A stretch of 64,000 bases of DNA. Origin: Zygaena filipendulae (Eukaryota; Arthropoda; Insecta; Lepidoptera; Zygaenidae). Location: assembly GCA_907165275.2 (NCBI GenBank), contig OU015670.1, positions 2,011,501-2,075,500 of the forward strand, in the 5' to 3' direction. Below the pieces are notes generated by a model. That model saw nothing but the letters and a program-made list of their open reading frames with translations, was not told the DNA's origin and made no database searches. Made by a program: the position numbers and the translations under genes. Position 1 is the stretch's first letter. Every line of letters begins with the position of its first letter. Positions 42,180 to 50,993 of the stretch are shown here, one piece after another.

Positions 42180-45100
42180 ATGATCTCTATATTAACGAAT
42201 TGCTGTGGTGAGTACCTATTTATGTATCAATTAAATTCATAACTTATCTAAACTTCATTTTATTCTTATAATAATATCTGCAATCATTAGATAAATAAAT
42301 AAATAAATCATTATACTTATCTAAATTTGGGAAACGGTTCCGCCGGCGTGAATTTGGCGGGATTGCAACGGAAACTCTCTTTTTTTCAAATAATAATTTA
42401 CTTGAGAATATTGTAGTTGTCTATCAGTGGAAAAATTTATAGAATCAGTTCAGTAGGTAATTATAGAGATTACCCCCCACAAACAAACACTTGCGCACGC
42501 CATCCTATAACCAGCTAAATAGGCGAATTTAGAATTGCTCACTGCTCAGTCCATATTGCTCATTATGAAATTTTTCCATACACGTTGGCAGGAGTAGATA
42601 CACAATATGACATATCCTGGAATTCCCGCAGGAACTAGTAATGACTAGAAAAAAAAACGTCAATCAGAAAGGGGTACAAAATCGCAATGGTGGCAAAGTG
42701 ATATCGATCGACTAACTTTTGCTCAAAAAATTCTCGAAATAAATTCTTAATCTATGTATATTCTATGCACCATCTAAAATGGACATAGATAAGCAATAGT
42801 GTGTTAACCCACATTGAAGAAATTTTGAGTAAATCATGTTTTATAATTATAGCGCCATTTTGTTCCAACCTTTTTTATGTTCAACATGATTGTAACTATT
42901 TCAACAATGTAATAAGGTAAACACATAATTAAAAAACGTTGTCTGCCTCTCAATAAATCGTTCTAAATCAATAACTTCATTTTGTGGGTTAACATGTTAT
43001 TGCTTATCTGCATCCAAATATTACGAATATATTGTAACGGGTAAATGTGAAATTTTGTGAAGATGTTTGGTTGTTCTCTTAAAATCTATCAAGTTATCAC
43101 TGTACAGATTTGAATGGAATTTGGCACGCTGATAGAATATTGCGTACACCTATCTGGGTATTAAAACAGGATATTTGGACGCAGATAAGCAATAACATGT
43201 TAACCCACAAAATTAAGTTATTGATTCAGAACGATTTATTGAGAGTTAGGGAACGTTTTTTAATTGTGTGTTTACTTTATTACATTGCTTAAATATGTTA
43301 CTGAATATTGAACATAAAAAATGTTGACACAAAATGGCGCTCCTACTTTTAAAACACGATTTACTCAAAATTTCTCCAGTATGGGTTAACACTATTGCTT
43401 ATCTTTGTCCATTTATTATACCGAAATTCCCTCGTGAATACCAAAAAGGCTTCTACAATCTTATGATCAGACAATCAGAGTTCAGCCTTTTTTAGAGTAA
43501 ACTAGCTGTTCCCGCGGTTTCACTCGCGTTAATTTCGGAGTTCCCGCGGGAATACCTGGGCGAAAATTCCCTATGTCCTCTGTACCCCTGACAATGGGTA
43601 TAGCATGCAAAATTTAGGTATAAAAGGTTTAGATATAAAATGTTGACAAATCGATATACCTACCTAAACCTTCCTGATGAAGGGCGAAGACCGCATGAAA
43701 ATTGTAGTTTCTGAGCTTATAGCGAACAGACAGACAGACTTTGATAATATGTAGTGAAATAAACCTACTTTACTTTCTGTGTATAACTAGAAACTATACC
43801 GATACACGATAAGCAAGGTTGCAGGATCAACAGGGCTCAGGAGTTAACAATGAATGGCTACCTACTGTTAACAAGCTAATATAATATACCTATCAACGTA
43901 ATCATTTATCGTTATTTGTTTTTCCATGTTTTTAAAAATATATGAGACATTAACGTTTAAAAAAAGTTTTTTTGTATCTACATAATATTAGCCTGCTTTT
44001 GCCTCGTGTTTCACTGTTTCCACTAAAACGTAGTGTTTAGATATTACTAGCTGTGCCCCGCGGTTTCGCGGTTCACCCGCGGTAATTTCGGTTAACCTGC
44101 GTGTTTCAAATGGATCTATGATAAGCAATAGTGTGTTAACCCACACTGGAGAAATTTTGAGTAAATTAAAGTTTTAAAATTATAGCGCCATTTTGTTTCA
44201 ACATTTTTATGTTCAATATTTAGTTACACATTTAAACAATGTAATAAGCTAAACACATAATTAAAAAACGTTCTCTAACTCTCAATAAATCTTTCTGAAT
44301 CAATAACTTCGTTTTGTGGGTTAACATGTTATTGCTTATCTGCGTCCATATGAGACATTAGGTAACGTTTAAAAAAAGTTTTTTTGTATCTACATAATAT
44401 TAGCCTGCTTTTGCCTTGTGTTTCACTCTTTCCACTAAAACGTAGTGTTTAGATATTACTAGCTGTGCGCCGCGGTTTCGCGGTTCACCCGCGGTAATTT
44501 CGGCGTTCCCGCGGGAATTCCTGATACGTGTTGATACCTGCGTGTTTCAAATAAAGAAACACGTATTCCGTGGTATCGGGACAGATTCAAAAGCCCGCTC
44601 CACATTCCACGCGGGAATCACGCGACAACCACGAGAACGTGAATGTGGAGTGAAATGTTCTCCGCCGTTTCTCGTGGTTTTTTCGCGCTCTTGCAAGATT
44701 CCCGCGTGAATGTAGAGCGGGCTGAAGAGAATCCTACTTAATATTATAAATGTGAGTGTGGATGTTTCGATGTTTGTTACCCAATCACGCAAAAACGGCT
44801 GAACGGATCTGAATGAAATTTGGCGTGCACGTTGTCAGGGATACAGAGAAAAACATAGGGTACTTTTTATCTCGGAATTCCCGCGGGAACTCCGAAATTA
44901 CCGCGGGTGAAACCGCGGGGCACAGCTAGTAATATAATACATTTGATTGTTGACTTTTTTGACTCTTGCATAGTATATATTGTATTATGTTCACAGAAAG
45001 CGCGGCAGAAGTAAAATATGTTTCCAGTTTAGATGAAATGTATACAGATTTCGATGCTTGGTTATTTAAATTCAACGCTGTCGTCTTAACAAAAAGGTGG

Positions 45101-46363
45101 ACTTTCTATGGTTTTGTATACATAATCTCATAATGACATTTAAACTGACTTTAAATTGTTTCTAGGTTCTAAGGTCGCAAAAGTACGTGGCCCTCCAATG
45201 ATAATAATAATCCTACTAATATTATAATTAATGTGAAAGTGTGGGTGTTTGGATGTTTGTTGATTGACTAATCACGCAAAAACGGCTGAACGGATTATCA
45301 TGAAGTTTTGCATACACGTTGTCAGGGACACAGAGAAGGACATAGCGTACTTTTTGTCCCGGAATACATAATGATATATAATAATAATAATCCTTGTCCT
45401 GAATGACTGATGGATCAACGCACAGCGTATAAACCGCTGATCGTATAGAGACCTGAAACTTGGAGGGTGTGTTCTTTGTATGACGTAGTCTGGTATCCGA
45501 TAAGAAAGGATTTTTGAAAATTCTACTCCCAAGGGAGTGGAAAGGGGTTGCAAAGTTTGTATGGAACGATTCCGCGGGAACTTCGAAATAGGGATGTGGA
45601 CTACTTTTGAAAATCAAAATTCTAATTAGTCCGTCAGTTAGAAAATAAAAAAACAACAGACACGTATTTTTTGCTTTTTTAAATAAATTAAAATATACAG
45701 AGATAAAGCGCATTAAAGTTTAGGATGAGGAGGTCGTGACGTCACTAACCACAAAACCGCCATACAAACTGTCAGAATAGTGACGACACGCGAAATTTCA
45801 ACTCAATATATCGCCGTTATTTTTTGATTACGTAAAAAAAGAAAAAATAAGTGTCCAATATTTTTTAATAATCTACAAGATGGACTAAAAAATAAAAATT
45901 AGTCCACATACCCATTATCGCGGGTGAAGCCGCGCGGGACAGCTAAGTAGGTACTTATATTAGTGTTGAACGAACCAGGGTCTGGGTTTTAGTAATTTAC
46001 ATTACATTTTTCCTTTTACAATAATCATATTAATTCTTCTTACCTTTCAGTTGTTCAAATACATCGAGAGACGTGAAATATGACAGTTTAAACAGCCTGC
46101 TCAAAAATATGATCGCATCGAATGAAGCAAAGAAACTTGAAGTGTTGCCATCACAAGAACAATCTGCGAAAGGCATTTTACTCGATGACAACACTGCTGT
46201 GAAAATTGAGTGCATAGACACGAGGCAAAATATCGAGAATTTTGTGAATATTTTCAAAGAAAATGGCGACTTAGCGAGTTACGACTTGATTCTGTTAAGA
46301 TTAGTGGAATCTATAAAACCACAGAAAAATATTTGTAATTATTACATACGATCTAAACTTTGA
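42180..46363 (+). CDS. Unrecognised three-exon gene, 146 aa
   Basis: Exons 42180-42207, 44997-45096 and 46051-46363. Borders: TGCTGTG|GTGAGT, TTCACAG|AAAG, AAAAAG|GTGG and TACCTTTCAG|TTG. Phases 1 and 2 fit, and the sum is 441 nt. The protein starts MISILTNCCES, continues with an acidic/aromatic segment (SLDEMYTDFDAWLFKF), then SCSNTSRDVKYDSLNSLL, a predicted-helical charged middle and ends YDLILLRLVESIKP...RSKL. No signal peptide, transmembrane segment or motif is recognised; it looks soluble and mainly helical. The codon pattern is intact over 100 codons in exon 3 with no stop, unlike the surrounding TEs. Introns are packed with MITEs and Helitrons. The tiny first exon is the least certain part; the real 5' end may differ. 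I do not assign a function. Confidence 0.62.
42781..43015 (-). mobile_element. GGAC-type MITE copy D, TSD AAAT
   Basis: GGACATAGATAAGCAATAGT ... GTTATTGCTTATCTGCATCC with AAAT on both sides (42777-42780, 43016-43019). In intron 1 of the unrecognised gene. Confidence 0.88.
43177..43410 (+). mobile_element. GGAC-type MITE copy E, TSD ATTT
   Basis: Forward copy, GGACGCAGATAAGCAATAAC ... CTATTGCTTATCTTTGTCC, ATTT at 43173-43176 and 43411-43414. 160 bp from copy D in opposite orientation. Confidence 0.88.
43502..43760 (-). mobile_element. Helitron-like element
   Basis: CTAGCTGTTCCCGCGGTTTC, GAGTTCCCGCGGGAATACC, CCTATGTCCTCTGTACCCCT, ending in a GAACAGACAGACAGAC section; a mosaic of two subtypes. 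Confidence 0.7.
43940..44552. repeat. Tandem duplication with a MITE at the junction
   Basis: 43940-44111 and 44348-44552 are near-identical (ATATGAGACATTA ... CTGCGTGTTTCAAAT), each holding a Helitron 3' end (CTAGCTGTGC). GGAC-type MITE copy F (44112-44347) fills exactly the space between them. The right copy has about 33 bp more than the left. Confidence 0.8.
44112..44347 (-). mobile_element. GGAC-type MITE copy F
   Basis: GGATCTATGATAAGCAATAG ... ATGTTATTGCTTATCTGCGTCC. Flanks AAAT (left) and ATAT (right) do not match, unlike copies A, C, D and E. Confidence 0.82.
44592..44723. repeat. GC-rich hairpin element
   Basis: Arms AGCCCGCTCCACATTCCACG / CGTGAATGTAGAGCGGGCT around a GC-rich middle. 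A related hairpin (AGCGCGCTCCACATTCGCGC) lies at 61978-62097 in the SH2-SH3 spacer. Confidence 0.7.
44732..44929 (+). mobile_element. Best-preserved short Helitron-like element, 198 bp
   Basis: Starts TCCTACTTAATATTATAAAT after A and ends CCGCGGGTGAAACCGCGGGG then CACAGCTAG before T. It has the Helitron layout: TC start, hairpin about 8-10 nt from a CTRR end, A|T insertion site, no duplication. No Rep/helicase, so non-autonomous; the layout resembles short Helitrons known from Lepidoptera. Confidence 0.85.
45211..45366 (+). mobile_element. Helitron-like element, 5' part
   Basis: TCCTACTAATATTATAATTA ... TTGTCCCGGAATAC, then cut off before the 3' hairpin. Confidence 0.65.
45391..45946 (+). 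mobile_element. GACTGATGG-type Helitron-like element interrupted by a MITE
   Basis: 5' part 45391-45588 (GAATGACTGATGGATCAACG ... GGGAACTTCGAAA), 3' part from 45916 (ATCGCGGGTGAAGCCGCGCG, GGACAGCTAA). Uninterrupted relatives are at 46925-47137 and 53634-53848. Confidence 0.75.
45591..45915 (+). mobile_element. CRE-core MITE nested in Helitron-like element
   Basis: GGGATGTGGACTAC ... GTCCACATACCCAT, TA at 45589-45590 and 45916-45917. One CRE site is intact (GTGACGTCAC), the other mutated (GTGACGACAC). Lies in intron 2 of the unrecognised gene. Confidence 0.85.
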
Positions 46364-46504
46364 TTTGATTTATTTATTCCCCGACATAAAAAAGTATTTC
46401 TGTACCTATACCCAAGTATGTTTTGTAGGTCTTTGTGGTGCAGATTTAATTTATGTTTTGTTTGAGTCAACTTGCTTAGTCTATTCTGTGTGTTATATCT
46501 GTAA

Positions 46505-46880
46505 CTAGCTGTCCCCCGCGGTTTCACCCACGGTAATTTCGGAGTTCCCGCCGGAATTCCAGGATACGTATAAACCTCCCCCGGAATCACCCTATCTATT
46601 GGTGAAAACTGCATGAAAATCCGGTCAGTATAGTTTTTGAGTTCATCGCGAACAGACAGACAGACAGACACCGCGGCGGATGTTTTATAGTATTATAGCT
46701 GTCCCCGCGATTTCATCCGCGGTAATTTCGGAGTTCCCGCGGGAATTCCGGGAGAAAAACTATCCTATCTTTTAAGTTGGGCCATATTATAAATGGTTAC
46801 AAAATTTTATCAAAATCCGTTCAGTGGTTTCGGAGTCCATCGCGGACAAACAACGTGACACGTGATTTATATATATTAAG
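46505..46880 (-). mobile_element. Two Helitron-like elements in tandem
   Basis: 46505-46689 (CTAGCTGTCCCCCGCGGTTT ... GAACAGACAGACAGACAGAC) and 46697-46880 (CTGTCCCCGCGATTTCATCC ... GGACAAACAACGTGACACGT). The second subtype recurs at 51613. Confidence 0.7.
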
Positions 46881-46924
46881 AAGATAAGATAAGATAAGAT
46901 AAAATGTAGTGATGTGACCGATAG

Positions 46925-47137
46925 CTAATTGCATTGCACGCACTGCACCATCATCTATTACTTAGGTAGAGACGTGAAACTTGGAGGGTGTGTTCTTTGT
47001 ATGACGTAGGCATCCGATAAGAAGGGATTTTTGAAAATTCAACCCCTAAGGGGATGAAAAGGGGTTGCAAAGTTTGTATGGAACAATTCCGCGGGAACTT
47101 CGAAATTATCGCGGGTGAAACCGCGCGGGACAGCTAG
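46925..47137 (+). mobile_element. GACTGATGG-type Helitron-like element, 3' part
   Basis: GAGACGTGAAACTTGGAGGG ... TTATCGCGGGTGAAACCGCG, CGGGACAGCTAG. Gives the pre-insertion reference CGAAATTATCGCGG for the nested MITE at 45591. Confidence 0.72.
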
Positions 47138-47146
47138 TAGAATATA

Positions 47147-47483
47147 CAACGTGTTAATGAATTAACTGAAAACCTACACCCCATTTAAAAAAATAAACAA
47201 TAATATGATTAAAATATATTTTATGTAGAAAAAATTTATACTTTAAAAGTTATTCAACATTAGTTTGGAATATTTACTCTGAGGTTTGGAGGTGACCTAT
47301 CTACGAAATTCCAAGCGCTACGCCCACGCTACGCGCGGCGAACGCGCCAAATATTGTATTATAAATAATTTAGACATGGGCTGATAAAAATGAAAAAATA
47401 AAAATATAACCTAGTGCGATCGATTCGCTATTTGATTCTGAGCAAACTACTTACTAGTTTCCAGTTAATTCATTAACACGTTG
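47147..47483 (-). mobile_element. CAACGTG-type MITE copy 2, TSD TA
   Basis: 337-bp reverse copy, TA at 47145-47146 and 47484-47485, abutting the preceding Helitron-like end. Confidence 0.86.
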
Positions 47484-47485
47484 TA

Positions 47486-48245
47486 TGACAGTAATAAGTA
47501 CCTACCTAGGTACCTATGTTACTTAGGTCACAGAAAATCTTAGGTATATCGTTTGGTAATACTTAGTTATGTATAAGTACCTTAGTACTAGTTACTAGTG
47601 TACTTGCAGTTGACGCAGCCTGCGAGGTAATGCTATAATAAGGAAGTAAAAAGTATAGGAACTGATTTCTAATGCTTAAGTAACCTATATTATACAATGA
47701 CACGCAGAGTTACACAAAACTGAAATAGATAGATATCTACCTAGGTACTTACCTAACGTAAACCTAAGTACTAACCAGCTATCGTGGGTTTTTTTTTTTA
47801 ATTTTTACCTACTATGGAATAATGGAAGTGTATGCGTTAAGAGGTTAAGAAGGTAAAGAGCATAGAATTAATAGAGCATATTATAGAATATAATCTAATA
47901 TTTTTTTCTAATTATGTCGCAATACTGCAGAATTAGATTCTAACTAAGTATCACAGTTAATTAGCATTTGCCCTGTTTGACATAGGTACACTCTTCCATC
48001 GAGTTAATATGAGATTTTTTAGCGAGCGACGCGATGCTGTTAAATAAGAAACCAATGAATTACCGGAGCTAATTACTAAATAATTAGTAGGAAATAATGA
48101 TACAGTAATAAAACAGCAGGTAAGTACTTAATGGGCCATAACCAGCCGTAACTTTAAAATAAAAAAAAAACAGCATTAAGTATCTAGTAGTAGGTAAGCA
48201 GGTATGATAAGTACCTATAGTGGCTTTTAAAAATCCCGCTATAAA
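47486..48245. other. Intergenic, no gene seen
   Basis: AT-rich sequence with repeated TACCTA/TAGGTA runs; nothing else recognised. Confidence 0.6.
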
Positions 48246-48267
48246 ATACTAATCTATATATATATAT

Positions 48268-48430
48268 AGCGAGCGGTGACGTCACGAGTCCCCCACCCTA
48301 AACTTTAATGCGCTTTATCTATGCATATTTCCATCATTTTAAAAAAGCAAAAAATACGTGTCTTTTATTTTTTTATTATCTAACTGACGGACTAAATAGA
48401 ATTTTGATTTTTTTACCCAGGAAACTAGCC
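48268..48430 (-). mobile_element. CRE-core MITE, half copy (GGCTAG subfamily)
   Basis: Has GGTGACGTCACGAG, GACGGACTAAATAG and the terminus GGAAACTAGCC followed by TA. The left half is missing, replaced by a (TA)n run. Confidence 0.7.
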
Positions 48431-48439
48431 TATTATCGC

Positions 48440-48511
48440 GCTTATACAGCTAGGGCCACCAGAGAAGCCCTAGAGGAGGCTGGTATACAGGTGTTGCCCT
48501 TTGAAGTTTGA
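48440..48511 (+). pseudogene. Tc1/mariner-like transposase scrap
   Basis: Frame reads YTARATREALEEAGIQVLPF then stop, resembling the segment just before the catalytic SPDLNPIE block of Tc1-type transposases. It ends in a (GT)n microsatellite (48519-48548). Only about 20 residues, so the family call is tentative. Confidence 0.4.
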
Positions 48512-48517
48512 ACACAT

Positions 48518-48548
<31 letters not shown>

Positions 48549-48550
<2 letters not shown>

Positions 48551-49060
48551 TTACAGTATCTCTAAGTAGTTTGTGGTATTTACTGAATCGCAGTGTTCGA
48601 AGCACAAATCCAACCCGTGCACAATGAAAGACAGCTTAGACAGCTATAAACGTTCTGAAATTAAGCTGGGAACAAATTCCTCAAGAAACAGTGGTACACC
48701 TGGTGGAGAGTGTAGGTACCTTCCAGGCTTCAAGCTCAGAGTAAATATACTACGTACTACTTCAAGAGTGCATTAGAAAACGAGGAGGGCAAATCAGATA
48801 TTGAACAAAGTCACTAAACAACTAGGTAACACTTTTTATTTTATTTTTTTTCCACGTAAGTAGGTAAGTAATTTATTTTCTCAGTTTTTTCTTTTCCAAA
48901 AATACCTATTTTATTTACAAAAAATTATGAAACTATTCATAAAATACAGCACCATCTAGCGTCAAATAGACGGAGGTGAGGTGCCGCAATTTTATAAAAT
49001 AAATTTATTTCTAAAGTAGGTGCGCCAAAATAAAATTAATACTCCGTAGGTAAAAAGAAA
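48549..49060. other. Intergenic, one weak ORF
   Basis: A 67-codon ORF (48573-48776, KDSLDSYKRSEIKLGTNSSR) has no splice or domain support. AGTATCTCTAAGTAGTTTGT near 48554 recurs in reverse complement near 50594, so at least part is repeat. Confidence 0.4.
49052..49056 (-). terminator. Pol III terminator of tRNA-Glu
   Basis: Five T on the minus strand, 4 nt past the tRNA 3' end. Confidence 0.75.
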
Positions 49061-49132
49061 TTCCCGTACCGGGAATCGAACCCGAGCCTCCTGGGTGAAA
49101 GCCAGGTATCCTAGCCACTAGACCATACGGGA
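49061..49132 (-). tRNA. tRNA-Glu (anticodon TTC)
   Basis: 72-nt gene on the minus strand, TCCCGTATGGTCTAGTGG... to ...TTCGATTCCCGGTACGGGA plus discriminator A. Acceptor pairs TCCCGTA/TACGGGA are perfect. The anticodon arm CCTGG-CTTTCAC-CCAGG has TTC at 49097-49099 (read in reverse). A-box TGGTCTAGTGG and B-box GGTTCGATTCC are intact, and a T5 pol III terminator follows at 49052-49056. Delivers glutamate to GAA/GAG codons. Confidence 0.96.
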
Positions 49133-49323
49133 GATAAATACTGTGCTGAAAATAAACTACAATTTATGTACCTACCTACTAATAATGGCTAAATGTTATT
49201 TTGAGTTGACACTTTACAACCATCGCGGACCGTATCTACCTACTATCTAGATAAAATTAAAATATAATCCTTACTAATATTATAAATGCGAAAATGAATA
49301 TGTTTGTTTGTTACGCTTTTATA

Positions 49324-49514
49324 CTAGCTGTGCCCCGTGGTTTCACCCGCGGTAATTTCGGAGTTCCCGCGGGAGAACCGGGATAAAAAGTACCCTATGT
49401 CCTTCTCTGTACCCCTGACAACGTGCATGCCAAATTTCATCCAAATCCGCTTAGCCGTTTTTGCGTGATTCAGTAACAAAAATCCAAACATCACACATTT
49501 ATAAATTAGTAGGA
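49324..49514 (-). mobile_element. Helitron-like element, 191 bp, intact ends
   Basis: Reverse copy; its CTAG end follows A at 49323 and its TC start precedes T at 49515, so the A|T site is kept. It is inserted in the 5' region of an older copy (49268-49323 and 49515-49785). Confidence 0.82.
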
Positions 49515-49785
49515 TTATAAATGCGAAATAAAGTTTGTTTGTTTATTTGTTACGCTTTCACGACTAAACGGCTCAACCGATCACCACAAAATTTTATATA
49601 TAGGTAGGTACACGTTGTCAGGAGTGCAGAGAAAGATAATTTACATAATTTTACTATTAATTATTTAATTATTACTACACGTTGTCAAGGGTAGGTACAG
49701 AAAAAAATATAGGGTAGTAAGTACTTTTATCTTGGAATACCCGCGGGATACTATCGCGCGTGAAACCGCAGGGAACAGCCAGTAT
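49515..49785 (+). mobile_element. Older, rearranged Helitron-like element
   Basis: TTATAAATGCGAAATAAAGT ... GCGCGTGAAACCGCAGGG, GAACAGCCAG. Contains an internal duplication of ACACGTTGTCA(G/A)G. Confidence 0.65.
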
Positions 49786-49894
49786 TTGTATATAGATAGA
49801 TTCTCTTTGGTTTTTCTTGTGATTTCGCCGATACCAGGCCGATACGACCGAGAAAAAAAATTAAGTACCTATTTATCTTTATTGCTCCACTCAG

Positions 49895-49928
49895 CTCAGA
49901 CGAAATAAGACTTTTTATTTCGTCTGAG
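49895..49928. mobile_element. 34-bp micro-hairpin insertion, 8-bp TSD CCACTCAG
   Basis: CTCAGACGAAATAA, a 6-bp loop, TTATTTCGTCTGAG. CCACTCAG lies directly before (49887-49894) and after (49929-49936). Same arms as the insertion at 29946, 20 kb away, in an unrelated target. Confidence 0.8.
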
Positions 49929-49936
49929 CCACTCAG

Positions 49937-50993
49937 ACTGGAATTTTACCTTCATAGTTACGTAAAACCTCGCAGTGTTTTTGGTCACCTACTGAAATGC
50001 CTCTATTTAAAACGTAGTGATTACCTTCTCTCTGCCTCTATTCTTTGCTATTCGGAAAAAACTACCTACATCATTTCTTAGGTATAGAATAACTAAGTAA
50101 GTAAAGTAATAATTCTTAAGTACCTAGGTAACGCACATTGATGAGTTGAAAAAAATAAACAAAATATAGCCTCCATACAAATAGCAAATAGCGGTGGAAA
50201 TTGAATTGTTATTTGTCAACAGACTTTTGGTGGGATTTTAATAGAAATGGACGTCAGTTTTATTTCATTGTTTTACAAACTATTATCGTGATTATTATTG
50301 TGTGAAATAGGGCGTTCATCGCTCAAACGCGCTCGAGTGCATTCGTGCGAATCCATGGAACGCGCCTCTGATCCTATCCAAAATTCCGAATCCACATCAT
50401 TTTCATGTTTTACATCGTTTCCTTACCTTGAAACTGGCAAAATGTGTAATCCGCGCGACGCCATAAAAAAAAACACGTTGAAACTGGCAAAATGCGCAAA
50501 CCGCGCGACTCCATAACAAAAAAAAAATGTGGAAATTGGACAATCCTCAGACCACAGAGTGGTTTTTTTTAAGTTTTTTTAATATCCTCAGACCACAAAC
50601 TACTTAGAGATACTATGCCTCAGGCTCAGACGAAATAAAAGGCACATATGTCTAGTTAATTTGTGATAAAAGGCCTCAGAAGAATCTGAGCATTAATCCA
50701 AGTGATTAATATTAATTATTAAATAATTATTTATCTTTGCACTATCCACTATTAATTTTGGTAACCAATGATTGTGGAGTTTCATGTTTTTAAGTACCTA
50801 CCTACTTAGCAAACCCTTTTTTAAACGAAAAAATAACTAGACTATTAAACTTCAATTATCTATGTACAGACGGTTGGTGAACGCAAGGTACCTACAAACA
50901 TTTCGAAAGAATAATCGTAAAATTGGTAACTACCTACCCAGGTAACAGCTTACGTCATACGTCATATTGGTACCTGGGAAGAATTTATAAAAA
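49937..50993. other. Upstream region of SH1
   Basis: No gene. Contains a roughly 51-bp direct repeat (TTGAAACTGGCAAAATG at 50428 and 50479), two ATCCTCAGACCACA boxes (50543, 50584), and a single micro-hairpin arm (CTCAGACGAAATAA at 50625). TACGTCATACGTCATATTGG at 50951-50970 is a paired CRE-like site 25-40 bp before the SH1 start codon. Confidence 0.5.
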
